From the NCBI GenBank assembly GCA_022648295.1, contig JALCME010000027.1, forward strand, positions 1-55,564: a DNA stretch of 55,564 nucleotides, in the 5' to 3' direction. The position numbers and the translations under genes are program-made. The stretch is from Bacteroides sp. Its GTDB lineage: Bacteria; Bacteroidota; Bacteroidia; Bacteroidales; Bacteroidaceae. Positions 43,401-51,891 of the stretch are shown piece by piece; the first letter of the stretch is position 1; each line of letters starts with the position of its first letter. The notes below the pieces were generated by a model. It did not search any database, was not told the DNA's origin, and saw nothing but the letters and a program-made list of their open reading frames with translations.

Positions 43401-43817
43401 AAACCAGAAGGTATCACTGAAAGTGTATGCCAATGCACCTACTACACCACTACCCATAACGGTAATCAGTTGTCCTTTGGTGATATTGTTTTCATCCGTT
43501 ATCACTAGCTTACGTACCAGGTGGGTGATACTCCAGAAGAGGAAAAGAATACAAGCTCCACTCATCAGGGCGCTCATATAGTTCACCATCTTGGCAACAG
43601 TACTTGGACTGGAAGCGAATTGTGAGAACAAATTGGACATTAACATAAAGAATGGTGCCCCGGGGGGATGTCCTACTTCCAATTTATAACCGGTAGTAAT
43701 AAACTCCGGACAGTCCCAAAAACTTGCAGTCGGTTCAATCGTCATGCAGTAGACTGTCGCAGCAATGAGAAATATTAACCAACCTACTAGGTTGTTCACG
43801 GTTTTGTACTGTTTCAT
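40473..43817 (-). CDS. DUF2723 polytopic membrane protein (PMT-like)
   Basis: The 1114-residue protein has about ten hydrophobic segments in residues 10-380, a second group near 595-700, and a soluble C-terminal half ending in TPR-like helices (about 980-1110). The N-terminal region (TIEPTASFWDCPEFITTGYK, LEVGHPPGAPFFML) is the DUF2723 signature, with the acidic residue in the first loop that is catalytic in GT-C mannosyltransferases. It is therefore likely a lipid-linked-sugar glycosyltransferase acting outside the cytoplasmic membrane. The sugar and acceptor are unknown. Promoter at 43934; a 22-base-period array lies further upstream. Confidence 0.85.
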   Translation of the reverse strand: MKQYKTVNNLVGWLIFLIAATVYCMTIEPTASFWDCPEFITTGYKLEVGHPPGAPFFMLMSNLFSQFASSPSTVAKMVNYMSALMSGACILFLFWSITHLVRKLVITDENNITKGQLITVMGSGVVGALAYTFSDTFWFSAVEGEVYAFSSLFTAIVFWLILKWEDVADQPHSDRWLILIAYLTGLSIGVHLLNLLCLPAIVLVYYYKKVPHANAKGSLWALFGSMILVAAVLYGIVPGIVKVGGWFELLFVNTFSMPFNSGVIVYIIVLAASIIWGVYESYTEKSKKRMAFSFVLTVALLGIPFYGHGTSAVLIGLVVIAILLIYLNPGTQAKIKEKYRISARTLNTSLLCTMMIVIGYSSYSIIVIRSIANTPMDQNSPEDIFTLGEYLGREQYGTRPLFYGPAYSSKVTLDVKDGYCEPHVSYNGTKYIRKEKANPAEKDSYVEIPGRIDYQYAQNMLFPRMYSSAHVKEYHQWMDIKGHDVPYDQCGEMVMVNIPTQWENIKFFFSYQLNWMYWRYFMWNFAGRQNDLQGTGEIEHGNWITGISFIDNWLIGDQSLLPQDLKNNKGHNVFYCLPLLLGIIGLLWQAYRGQKGIQQFWVVFFLFFMTGIAIVLYLNQTPAQPRERDYAYAGSFYAFAIWIGMGVAGLVRLLQQYCKMKELPAAITVGVICLFVPIQMASQTWDDHDRSDRYVCRDFGQNYLMSLPEKGNPVIFTNGDNDTFPLWYNQETEGFRTDTRTCNLSYLQTDWYIDQMKRPAYDSPSLPITWNRMEYVEGTNEYIPVRPEYKKSIDALYAEAKKQELGGNTEAMVNIKKEFGDDPYELHNILKYWVRAKNKDLNVIPTDSIVLKVDKEAVRRSGMMIPGDSIPDYMHISLKGKRALYKSELMMLEMLAQSDWKRPLYMAISVGTENHLNMDNHFIQEGLAYRFTPFDTSKTGVKLDSEKMYDNLMHKFKFGGINKPGIYIDENTMRMCYSHRRIFSQLVDQLIREGKKEKAKAALDYAEKMIPASNVPYDWQNGAVQMAEGYYQLADSAKADSMMKALADKEVEYLTWYLSLDDQRFSISTQEFEYHWAVLNEEVKLLKKYKSKLAGIYEPKVEELYNIYVSRLKS

Positions 43818-43933
43818 TCGGATGAAATTGGTTTATTATTCAGTTTTGTTTTGCATGCGCCTGCGCATTGGCATAAAGCTCTTTAAGTGAAAGCTTTGTG
43901 TCCATGTGCGTTTACATTTTGTCTAATTGGGGG

Positions 43934-43941
43934 CAAAGATA
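43934..43941 (-). promoter_or_regulatory. -7 box of the DUF2723 operon
   Basis: The minus strand reads TATCTTTG, an exact match. It gives a leader of about 110 bases with two small stems (ATGCGC/GCGCAT near 43856 and AAAGCT/AGCTTT near 43879). The -33 box is a partial match about 23 bases upstream. Confidence 0.5.
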
Positions 43942-44018
43942 ATGAATCAATTCTAAATAGATGACAATTAGGCTGATTATTAGGATTGGTTAAAAGATAT
44001 ATATTAATTTTCGGTTTA

Positions 44019-44110
44019 TTGGCTCTCTATTTCCAACGTGTTGGCTCTATATCTCCCGCGTGTTGGCTCTCTATGTCCAACACGCGGGAGATATAGAGCC
44101 AATCCGGCGG
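44019..44110. repeat. 22-base-period palindromic array (third of three)
   Basis: Arms at 44041-44066 and 44077-44102 are a perfect 26-base inverted repeat with a 10-base loop. The region is also a direct array: cores CTCTCTATTT (44023), CTCTATATCT (44045), CTCTCTATGT (44067) and AGATATAGAG (44089) are exactly 22 bases apart and are separated by 12-base blocks CCAACGTGTTGG, CCCGCGTGTTGG, CCAACACGCGGG and CCAATCCGGCGG. The last core is the reverse complement of the second. It starts 30 bases beyond the stop of the ABC ATPase gene and lies upstream of the DUF2723 promoter. Confidence 0.85.
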
Positions 44111-44139
44111 GTATTAATCGCTGTAAATACAGGCTTTAT

Positions 44140-44934
44140 TTATCCGTTTTGTTCAGTTTCACCGGGAGAGTGATGGTGGTGTTCTCCCAATATCCGGTGT
44201 GGCAATCCTCCGTGTCCCAGTAGTTCAATGGGGCATTGGAAGTTACGTTCCAGCCATTCCGTGCTTATTCCGGTGTCGGGATGGTAATCTAAAGTTTCAT
44301 TGACACAGGCAATGGATTTGACTTGCTGCAACACCGTGCCGATGTCATGGCTGACGAGGATAATGCTGCACTCCCGATTGATTTCCGACAACAGTTCGTA
44401 GAGACGGGCTTCGAAGCGCTTATCAATGTAGGTGCTGGGTTCATCGAGTATCACCACTTCGGGGTCGGAGATGATGGCGCGTCCCAATAGTGTACGTTGT
44501 AGTTGTCCTCCGCTCAACGTCCCAATGGCTCTTTCTTCTAAACCTTCCAGACCCATGCGGGCAACAATCTGACGGGCTTTTTCTCGTTGTGCATCTCCGT
44601 AGCGGGCTGTCAGCGGTTGTTGACCACCCAGACCGGAGAGTATCACTTCTTCCACGGTGATGGGGAATTTGCGGTCGATGCTGTTATATTGTGGCAGGTA
44701 TCCCATGACGATGGAATTGCTCGTCGCATTTCGTGCCGAGTGGTAGAGTATCTTTCCCGAAGCCGGTTTCAACAGGCCGAGAATGCATTTGATGAGGGTT
44801 GTTTTTCCCCCGCCGTTGGGTCCGATGACTCCTAGAAAATCATGTTCGTAAACCGTGAGGTCTACATCGTGCAGCACGGTACGGGAATCGTAGGCCACAC
44901 TGAGACTCTTGATTTCAATTATGGGGACAGCCAT
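44140..44934 (-). CDS. zinc/manganese-type ABC transporter ATP-binding protein
   Basis: The 264-residue ATPase has Walker A GPNGGGKTTL (about 36-45), the signature LSGGQLQR (about 137), Walker B VVILDEPSTYID and the switch His (VSHDIG). YLPQYNSIDRKFPITVEEVI and the C-terminal His cluster (GEHHHHSPGE) are typical of ZnuC/MntB-type metal transporters. It is 12 bases after the binding-protein gene. No ZnuB-type permease gene is adjacent on either side, so the permease must be encoded elsewhere. Confidence 0.88.
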   Translation of the reverse strand: MAVPIIEIKSLSVAYDSRTVLHDVDLTVYEHDFLGVIGPNGGGKTTLIKCILGLLKPASGKILYHSARNATSNSIVMGYLPQYNSIDRKFPITVEEVILSGLGGQQPLTARYGDAQREKARQIVARMGLEGLEERAIGTLSGGQLQRTLLGRAIISDPEVVILDEPSTYIDKRFEARLYELLSEINRECSIILVSHDIGTVLQQVKSIACVNETLDYHPDTGISTEWLERNFQCPIELLGHGGLPHRILGEHHHHSPGETEQNG

Positions 44935-44946
44935 AGTTCTTATTCC

Positions 44947-45864
44947 TTATTTATTCGTTTGGCCCGGCGTTGCCAGATGCCTGGCCACATTCAACATTTC
45001 TTCTTCCCAGTCATAAGAAAGCGGGTTGATTGCAACGACCTGCGTTCCTGTCTGGCTTGCAATGATCTCTGCGTTACGCCGGTCGAACTCCGGCTGTACA
45101 AAGATTATCCGTACTTTCTCCGCTTTGCAGGTTGCGATGAGTTTGGTTAAATAAGTAGACGACGGCTCTTTGCCTCCCTCTTCAATAGGGATTTGGTGCA
45201 GGTCGTAATCGCGTGCAAAGTAAGAGAGTGCCGGATGGTAAATCATAAAAGCACGATCGGCTCCCGGAGAGGACAGCGTCCGGCAAATAATGCTGTCCGT
45301 CCGGTCTATCTTACGGCACAATGCCCAGTAACGTTCCAAAAACTGCTCTTCATGCCCTTTGTCAATAGTACATAGCGCACTCAGTATGTTTGCTGCAATG
45401 ATTTTAGCGTTATAAGGAGAATTCCATACATGCGGTTCAACGCTACCATGATGATGCCCTTCCTCCTGCTTATGGTCGCTTCCTTCGTGACCATGATCCA
45501 GTGTATCCTGAATGAGTTCGATGCCTTTGGACGTATCGAAGATTTGCAGATGCGGGGCATTGCTGGTCAGTTTATCCATCCAGGTCTGTTCAAATCCGAT
45601 GTAACCTATTCTGAAGTAGGCTTTGCTTTGGGCCAGATCCACCAGTTGTTGCGGCTTGGGGTCATAAGTCTCCGGGCTATTTCCCTTAGGCACCATGCTT
45701 ACCACTTTAAATTCTTTTCCGGCAATGGCCTCGGTAAAATAGCGCAAAGGCTCTATCGTAACCGTAATGACCGGCTTGGAGTGATCTTTGCTTTGGCGGG
45801 ATGTTTTGCTGGTACAGCCCACGATGCAAAAGACTATCAGAGTAAGAAGAAAAATTCGTTTCAT
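44947..45864 (-). CDS. zinc-type ABC transporter substrate-binding lipoprotein (ZnuA-like)
   Basis: The 305-residue protein has a lipoprotein signal (CIVGC, Cys17) and the cluster-9 metal-binding fold, with a His-rich loop (about 124-145: DHGHEGSDHKQEEGHHHG) that collects zinc. Metal ligands visible are His145 (EPHVW) and the histidine in IYHPALSYFARDY (about 208). The first ligand position, usually PH in GADPHTYE-like segments, is NSPETYDP here, a form common in Bacteroidota. With the ATPase gene it forms two parts of a zinc importer. Confidence 0.88.
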   Translation of the reverse strand: MKRIFLLTLIVFCIVGCTSKTSRQSKDHSKPVITVTIEPLRYFTEAIAGKEFKVVSMVPKGNSPETYDPKPQQLVDLAQSKAYFRIGYIGFEQTWMDKLTSNAPHLQIFDTSKGIELIQDTLDHGHEGSDHKQEEGHHHGSVEPHVWNSPYNAKIIAANILSALCTIDKGHEEQFLERYWALCRKIDRTDSIICRTLSSPGADRAFMIYHPALSYFARDYDLHQIPIEEGGKEPSSTYLTKLIATCKAEKVRIIFVQPEFDRRNAEIIASQTGTQVVAINPLSYDWEEEMLNVARHLATPGQTNK

Positions 45865-45943
45865 GTTTTATTTATCTTAGTTGTTGTTCCCGGAAGAACT
45901 CTATTTCACATTTCATCCTCTCTATTTCATGAACCGTGCAGTT

Positions 45944-46648
45944 TCATTTGGTTGCACGCAGTATCTCCCTTTTTCCATTTGGAGGACCCGGCAGACGTTC
46001 CACCCGGAAGCCTATGGCCTGCAACAGGCGGCGAATGTCTCCTTTGGCGCAATAGGTGGTTAAAATACCACCTTCATTCATGCAGCCGTATATGGAAGTT
46101 AATACTTCTTTTCCCCACATTTCGGGTTGCTTTTCGGGTGCAAAGGCATCAAAGTAAACCACGTCGAATAAGGGGAGGGATTCGTTATTCCCCGATGAAG
46201 CATTGTCTTTATTTTCTCCTTTGCCCGGCTGCTTATCCCCTCCAAAGAGCTGAATAACATCCGCACATACCTTCCTTAACGTAAAATACGGAGATACTTT
46301 CACTTCCTTTTCCCATGGAACGGTGTGGAGTTGCCGGAATAGCGGATTCTTGCTGTATCCCAACGCATTCACCTCTTCCCATGATAGCGGATAACGTTCA
46401 ACTCCCGTGTATCTCACTTCCCGTTGCTGGCTTTCCGCTTCTTCCAGCGTGAGCAGTGCATTCAGTCCCGTTCCGAAGCCAATCTCGAGGACATGCGGTT
46501 GCGCAGCCCGGGAAGCATTAAGCCCCATATCTATAAAGATATGTCGTGACTCTGTTTGCGCCCCTTTTACCGAATGATAGTGTTCATTCAGTTCGGGAAC
46601 AAATAAGGTTGCACTACCGTCTTCCGTTTGTTCAATCACTCTTCTCAT
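45944..46648 (-). CDS. mnmD: tRNA (mnm5s2U34) methyltransferase domain protein
   Basis: The 234-residue protein is a stand-alone version of the N-terminal half of MnmC (DUF752), which methylates aminomethyl-2-thiouridine at the wobble base of tRNA. Visible motifs: HVLEIGFGTGLNALLTL (SAM motif I), YTGVERYPLS, FDVVYFDAFAPEKQPEMWG and LTTYCAKGDIRRLLQAIGF. The oxidase half (MnmC1) is absent, as usual for MnmD. The gene starts inside the end of the upstream VTT protein gene (ATGA overlap, 46645-46648). Confidence 0.88.
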   Translation of the reverse strand: MRRVIEQTEDGSATLFVPELNEHYHSVKGAQTESRHIFIDMGLNASRAAQPHVLEIGFGTGLNALLTLEEAESQQREVRYTGVERYPLSWEEVNALGYSKNPLFRQLHTVPWEKEVKVSPYFTLRKVCADVIQLFGGDKQPGKGENKDNASSGNNESLPLFDVVYFDAFAPEKQPEMWGKEVLTSIYGCMNEGGILTTYCAKGDIRRLLQAIGFRVERLPGPPNGKREILRATK

Positions 46649-47103
46649 AACAATCCTCTTATGATGAGAATGACGATTGTATATCTCAGCACCTTTCCTG
46701 CCAGCATGCTGATTGAGACAATCCAGATGTTACTTCGTAAAAAGCCCAAAGCCACGGCAATAAGGCTTCCTACAATAGGCAGAAAAGCAAAGAAAGCCAT
46801 GAAAGCACTTCGTCCGTTTAAGTAAACCTGCATTCGTCTTACTTTTTCCGGTTTCATGTGGAAATAGCGCTCCAGCCAGTCCATGCGTCCTAAATGTCCG
46901 ATACCGTAGCACGTCAGGCTTCCCAACAAATTACCTGTGGATGCTGCCGCCAAACACAGCCATGGATTTAAACCTGTGGCGGGTAGGACTAACGCAGCAA
47001 GTACCGCTTCCGAGCTGAAAGGTATTGCACTTCCCGCCAATACAGCCGATAAAAACATGCCTAGGTAGCCCCAATCTATCAAGAATTGGATAATACTGTC
47101 CAT
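46645..47103 (-). CDS. YqaA/DedA-like VTT-domain membrane protein
   Basis: The 152-residue membrane protein has about four hydrophobic segments and the VTT (SNARE-associated) pattern: GYLGMFLSAVLAGSAIPFSS, ASTGNLLGSLTCYGIGHLGR, and a late FLPIVGSLIAVALGFLR. It matches the YqaA subgroup of DedA-related lipid-scramblase-like proteins. It is overlapped by the genes before (25 bases) and after (4 bases), so all three form one operon. Confidence 0.82.
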   Translation of the reverse strand: MDSIIQFLIDWGYLGMFLSAVLAGSAIPFSSEAVLAALVLPATGLNPWLCLAAASTGNLLGSLTCYGIGHLGRMDWLERYFHMKPEKVRRMQVYLNGRSAFMAFFAFLPIVGSLIAVALGFLRSNIWIVSISMLAGKVLRYTIVILIIRGLL

Positions 47104-48086
47104 ATATTAAAGCCAAATAAAAGGATGAATCCTAAAAGTGTACTTATAAAGAACACATTGGATGCACGACTGTTCGTTAGTACAAATAAATGTCCCACTA
47201 AAATGCTTATTCCGATTAGCAAGATAGGGAACAGTTGAAGGGCGAACATTGGTTGCAGCAAGATATAGATAAAGAAGCAAAAGTTTGCAAATATTAGAAA
47301 ATGCAAATAGGCACGGGTTTGTATTTTATCGTCATAACTACTAACTAAACAATGTATGGAGCTAACCAAATACAAGACAAACAGGTAACAGAACGTCACT
47401 ATTTCCCATAACGGGACGTCTTGAAACAAGTTCACGGGATGGAAAGTGGACAGCTCAATAAAGGGCTGATAAAACAGATTCATCTCGTTATAAAAATAGG
47501 AGTGTCCCAATAAGAACCAGTATGGCACGCTCCAACCTATAATCGAAGCGAAAAAGCTCCTTATGGTCAGCGCCTGAAGATTATAAGCTCCTATCCAGAA
47601 AACCGGAATGAACAGCATCAGTTGCGGAAGAAACAGGCTGCCAATTCCAATGAAAAGAAACGAGTAAAACAGCATGCTCATGGGAGCCGACCGTTGATAT
47701 GCCTTAAAGAGCAGAAAGAGAGAAACAAGATAAGCAGCCGAAGCAATGTCTCCTGCATACAGATCGTGCATCATGGGACAGCAGGCAATTAATAGGAAAT
47801 AAATGGAGGTCTGCACCGAAGCTCGCATGCGGATAATGGCGAAGGCATTATTCAGCTCTATCAGAAAATATCCGATGGTGGCGTACAATACCAAGCTAAT
47901 AAGACTTTGTCCCCATGAAATCCGGTTGCCGATGAAAGTCTGCCAAAGGGCGTATCCGCTTCTTTCCACACTGACCTCGGGCAACAGAGCATTGCTCAGT
48001 ATCCAAAAGAATACTGAGATAAGAATGGCAACGGGCAGAGTAAGCCGCCCTGTTGTAATCCGGTTTTGCAATCTTCTGCTTCTCAT
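47079..48086 (-). CDS. polytopic membrane protein of unknown function
   Basis: The 335-residue protein has nine or ten predicted membrane helices across its length (for example LTLPVAILISVFFWIL near 14-29 and ALQLFPILLIGISILVGHLF near the C-terminus) and no soluble domain. I do not recognise a catalytic motif. Similar Bacteroidales proteins are annotated only as membrane proteins. It overlaps the VTT gene downstream by 25 bases and is the first gene of the operon with mnmD. Confidence 0.72.
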   Translation of the reverse strand: MRSRRLQNRITTGRLTLPVAILISVFFWILSNALLPEVSVERSGYALWQTFIGNRISWGQSLISLVLYATIGYFLIELNNAFAIIRMRASVQTSIYFLLIACCPMMHDLYAGDIASAAYLVSLFLLFKAYQRSAPMSMLFYSFLFIGIGSLFLPQLMLFIPVFWIGAYNLQALTIRSFFASIIGWSVPYWFLLGHSYFYNEMNLFYQPFIELSTFHPVNLFQDVPLWEIVTFCYLFVLYLVSSIHCLVSSYDDKIQTRAYLHFLIFANFCFFIYILLQPMFALQLFPILLIGISILVGHLFVLTNSRASNVFFISTLLGFILLFGFNIWTVLSNS

Positions 48087-48142
48087 TTCAAACTAAGAAT
48101 CTTTGTGGCTATAATCTAAATCAGTTGCCAAAAGCTTTGTTT

Positions 48143-48187
48143 TATCTTTGTCATTCCGTCCGGAGACATCTGCAACGAGGACGGAAT
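48143..48187 (+). other. promoter-like box and hairpin in the purD downstream region
   Basis: TATCTTTG (48143-48150) matches the -7 box on the plus strand. It is followed by ATTCCGTCC (48153-48161) and GGACGGAAT (48179-48187), a perfect 9-base inverted repeat with a 17-base loop. No plus-strand gene follows. It may be a small RNA start, or chance. Confidence 0.3.
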
Positions 48188-48339
48188 TACTAAATAAAGG
48201 CTTATGGCATGGTCTCTCCTTTTTCTCTATCAATAAGTATCCTTCTTTTTTCAGCGGGTATATCTATATTGATTCCGCGACATACCTTATTATATGGGCA
48301 GATCTTTTTCTTCTTTTATCGAAGTGAATATATAATTCT

Positions 48340-49614
48340 TTAAAGGTCGAACCCGATGTCCCTGCGGAAATACTTCTTATCAAAGTGGATCATATCCGCA
48401 GCTTTGTAGCTTTGGCTAAGTGCTTCCTCCTTGGTGTTTCCGTACGAGCACACAGCTATGACACGTCCGCCATTGGTCACCGTATTCCCTTCTTTCACCG
48501 TTGTACCGGCATGAAACAGGATACTGCCGCTATCGGCTGCCTGCTCGAAACCGCTCATCGGATAACCTTTCTCGTAACTTCCGGGGTATCCTCCGCTGAC
48601 AAGCATCACACATGTAGCGGTGCGAGGATCAATCACCAATGACTTGGTGTCCAGGTTCCCGTCTCGGACTCCTTCAAACAGGTCTACCAAATCGCTCTTT
48701 ACGCGTAGCATCACGCTTTCCGTTTCAGGGTCTCCCATGCGTACGTTGTATTCTATGACCATCGGTTCCCCTTTTACATTAATCAGCCCTAGAAAGATAA
48801 ACCCTTTGTAGAGAATTTCCTCTTCCTGCAATCCTTTTACGGTGGGCTCTATGATGCGGGTGCGTACCTTCTCCATGAACTCTTCGTTAGCAAAAGGAAC
48901 CGGAGTGACACTACCCATTCCGCCGGTATTCAACCCTTGATCGCCTTCTCCAACACGTTTATAGTCTTTGGCTACGGGAAGCACTTTATAATGTTCGCTG
49001 TCAGTGAGTACGAAAACGGAGCATTCTATGCCGCTTAAGAATTCCTCGATGACAACGGTTGCACTGGCCTGTCCGAACATACCGTGAAGCATTTCTTTCA
49101 ATTCCTTCTTGGCTTCTTCCAGTGTGGGAAGAATAAGCACTCCTTTACCAGCACAAAGTCCGTCGGCCTTTAATACGTAAGGAGCTTCAAGACTTTCCAG
49201 AAAAGCGAATCCCTCTTCCAGATTATCAGCGGTGATACTCTTATATCGTGCCGTAGGGATATGGTGACGTTGCATGAATCCTTTTGCAAACTCCTTGCTA
49301 CCTTCCAGTTGTGCGCCTTTGGCTGTAGGTCCGATGATTGCGATGTGGCTGGTAGCGGCGTCTTTGCCAAACTCCTCATAGATGCCTTGTACCAAGGGAT
49401 CTTCAGGGCCTACAACAACCATATCAACCTTTTGTGCCAGGGCAAACTCTTTCAGTGCAGCAAAATCTGTTGCCTTGATAGGTACATTCTCGCCAACTTC
49501 ACGGGTCCCTGCATTGCCCGGAGCAATGTATAAATGTTCAACTTTAGGACTTTGAGCCATTTTCCATGCCATGGCATGTTCCCTGCCACCTGAGCCTAAT
49601 AAAAGAATATTCAT
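48340..49614 (-). CDS. purD: phosphoribosylamine--glycine ligase
   Basis: It ligates glycine to phosphoribosylamine in the second step of purine synthesis. The 424-residue protein has the N-terminal domain start NILLLGSGGREHAMAWKM, VVGPEDPLVQGI, the ATP-grasp lid region (YVLKADGLCAGKGVLI), VVIEEFLSGIECSVFVLTD, LNTGGMGSVTPVPF with DPETESVMLR, and the C-terminal domain with CVMLVSGGYPGSY. Length and order are normal. It is followed by a 253-base gap and precedes no operon partner. Confidence 0.95.
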   Translation of the reverse strand: MNILLLGSGGREHAMAWKMAQSPKVEHLYIAPGNAGTREVGENVPIKATDFAALKEFALAQKVDMVVVGPEDPLVQGIYEEFGKDAATSHIAIIGPTAKGAQLEGSKEFAKGFMQRHHIPTARYKSITADNLEEGFAFLESLEAPYVLKADGLCAGKGVLILPTLEEAKKELKEMLHGMFGQASATVVIEEFLSGIECSVFVLTDSEHYKVLPVAKDYKRVGEGDQGLNTGGMGSVTPVPFANEEFMEKVRTRIIEPTVKGLQEEEILYKGFIFLGLINVKGEPMVIEYNVRMGDPETESVMLRVKSDLVDLFEGVRDGNLDTKSLVIDPRTATCVMLVSGGYPGSYEKGYPMSGFEQAADSGSILFHAGTTVKEGNTVTNGGRVIAVCSYGNTKEEALSQSYKAADMIHFDKKYFRRDIGFDL

Positions 49615-49671
49615 CTTGATCTATTGTTTTTAGTTCTTAATTCACCTTTTGTTCTTCAATACCCCTTCCGT

Positions 49672-51891
49672 TTATTTGAGATAATCCTCAAAGTACCGCG
49701 TAATCTTTTCGTGTAAGTGTACCCGGTCACGTCCCAATACATTGTGCTTATGTGTGGGGTAAGTGAAGAAGTCGGGATAGGTACGGGCATCAATGCAAGC
49801 TTTGAGGAAAGAGAGTGAATGCTGTGGAACGCAAGTATCATCATGGTCGTCGTGGATAATGAGCAAATGTCCTTTCAGATTGCCTGCCAGGTTCTTTAGA
49901 TCACATTCCTTATAACCTTCCGGATTGGTTTGCGGAGTATCCATATAGCGTTCTCCGTACATCACTTCGTAGTACTTCCAGTCAATAACCGGACCGCCGG
50001 CAACCCCCACTTTAAAGATTTCGGGATGGCGCAACATCAGTGCCACGGTCATGTGTCCTCCGAAGCTCCATCCGTGAACACCTATGCGGTTGGCATCGAT
50101 ATAGGGAAGGCTCTTGAGGAAGTCAACGCCTTTCACCTGATCTTTACATTCTTCAATGCCTAAGTGGCGGAAGGTGACATTCTCAAATTCCAGTCCCCTG
50201 TTTTCACTGCCGCGATTGTCAAGGGTAAACAGAATGTAGCCTTTATTGGCCATATAGATATCCCATCCGCGGGCACCGTTTTGCCACCCGTTGTTTATCA
50301 TTTGGGCATGAGGACCGCCATAAACATAAATAATCACGGGATATTTCTTGTTCGGGTCGAAGTTAGCCGGTTTAGTCAGGCGGTAATAAAGATCGGTTGT
50401 TCCGTCAGCAGCCTTTATGGTGCCCACTTCGAAAGTAGGCATTAAGAATCCTTCATAAGGGTCCTTGGCCTGAAATAAGGTAAAGTCTTTATCAGCCCTG
50501 CCAGCGGTGGAGCATACTGCAATGGTTCTCGGATCTTTAGGTGAAGCGTAACGGTCAATCAGGTATTTCCCACTTGCAGAGAGTTGTATGCCGGAATGTG
50601 TGGCATTCTTTTCCCCGATGAGGTGTCGCTTTCCTGTTCTTAAATCCACTCCGTAAATGTTGCTTTGGAGAGGGGAAACCTCGGTACTGCTGATAATCAC
50701 TTCGTGCTCGGTGCGGTTAAAACCTACTATATCCTGTACCAACCATTTGCCGGATGTGAGTTGCTTGATGAACTTTCCGTTGACGTCATACAGATACAAG
50801 TGGTTGAAGCCGTCTTTCTGGCTTTGGTAGATAAACTTGGAACTATCCCATGGTAAGAAAACAATGGGGTGTTGAGGCTCAACATATTTAGAACTGGTCT
50901 CTTCAAGAAGAGTTGCCTGCAAATCGCCGGTTGCAACGTCATACCGACATAGCTTTGCATGATTCTGGTCCCTGTTTAGTTCAACAAGGTAAAGGTTCTT
51001 CTCATCCGGCGCCCAACTGATATTCGTGAAGTAGCGGTCGGTGGGATCACCTGCTTTGAGGTAAACCGTCTTTTGGGTTGCCGGATTGTAGATGCCGACA
51101 GTGACTTTATGGCTCGTCATGCCCGCCATAGGATAACGGATATAATCCACTTTACCAATACGTGCGGTGATGTCAACCAACGGGTATTGGGCAACCATGC
51201 TCTCATCCATCCGGTAGAAAGCGAGTAAATCTCCTTTGGGACTCCAGAAGGTACCTTTGGTTATACCGAACTCATTCCGGTGTACACTTTGTCCACATAC
51301 AATCCCGTCAGGCTCATTTGTTATTTGCTGAATATCGCCGCTTGCCGTACATACGTATAGGTTGTTGTCTACCGTATAAGCCAAATGACGGCTTATTTCG
51401 TTCCAGTCCTGGTTCTCCGCTTTCTCGGGACAGGGCTGATTCCATACTATTGTTTTCTGCTTCCAGTCAATAAGTACCCTGTTCTTGCTTGTATTGACCA
51501 GCATTAGTGTAGGGTATTTGTCTTCCTTTAATGCTTTAGCACCCTTTAAAGTTGCTAGGTCATTCAAGAACAGAGCACGGTAGAAACTATGTATCTTCCC
51601 GAGTTCCTTCTCCGCAAGCAGCTTATTTGCTTCATCTAACGTGATAACCGGAAATTCCTTTTTGGTCTTTTGGTCTACCCGGGTACCATTTACCTGATCG
51701 ATGCCTAATTCCAGACAAGCAAAGTCTCCATACCATTGGTACCATTTGTTCTCAATCCGTCGGTAGGTTTCTCCACCGGGAATTAAATCGTCCAACGTTG
51801 GCTGTTTTAGGTCTTGTGCCATTGCATTCGTTGCAAAAAGGGTAAATAGTGTCAATGAAGTAATGTATATCCACTTACTTTTTCTTGTCAT
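49672..51891 (-). CDS. S9B family prolyl dipeptidyl/tripeptidyl peptidase (DPP IV type)
   Basis: This secreted serine peptidase removes Xaa-Pro dipeptides or tripeptides from peptide N-termini. From the ATG at 51891 it has 739 residues, with a signal peptide (IYITSLTLFTLFATNAMAQ). A longer frame from 52191 would run 100 residues through the neighbour's basic tail and is rejected. After an eight-bladed propeller (about 40-480), the hydrolase domain shows the triad: Ser609 in GWSFGGH, Asp684 in HDDHDDTC, His716 in THKHNV. The Glu pair for the free N-terminus is probably in the propeller. It overlaps the RlmL-type gene by 17 bases. Confidence 0.9.
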   Translation of the reverse strand: MTRKSKWIYITSLTLFTLFATNAMAQDLKQPTLDDLIPGGETYRRIENKWYQWYGDFACLELGIDQVNGTRVDQKTKKEFPVITLDEANKLLAEKELGKIHSFYRALFLNDLATLKGAKALKEDKYPTLMLVNTSKNRVLIDWKQKTIVWNQPCPEKAENQDWNEISRHLAYTVDNNLYVCTASGDIQQITNEPDGIVCGQSVHRNEFGITKGTFWSPKGDLLAFYRMDESMVAQYPLVDITARIGKVDYIRYPMAGMTSHKVTVGIYNPATQKTVYLKAGDPTDRYFTNISWAPDEKNLYLVELNRDQNHAKLCRYDVATGDLQATLLEETSSKYVEPQHPIVFLPWDSSKFIYQSQKDGFNHLYLYDVNGKFIKQLTSGKWLVQDIVGFNRTEHEVIISSTEVSPLQSNIYGVDLRTGKRHLIGEKNATHSGIQLSASGKYLIDRYASPKDPRTIAVCSTAGRADKDFTLFQAKDPYEGFLMPTFEVGTIKAADGTTDLYYRLTKPANFDPNKKYPVIIYVYGGPHAQMINNGWQNGARGWDIYMANKGYILFTLDNRGSENRGLEFENVTFRHLGIEECKDQVKGVDFLKSLPYIDANRIGVHGWSFGGHMTVALMLRHPEIFKVGVAGGPVIDWKYYEVMYGERYMDTPQTNPEGYKECDLKNLAGNLKGHLLIIHDDHDDTCVPQHSLSFLKACIDARTYPDFFTYPTHKHNVLGRDRVHLHEKITRYFEDYLK

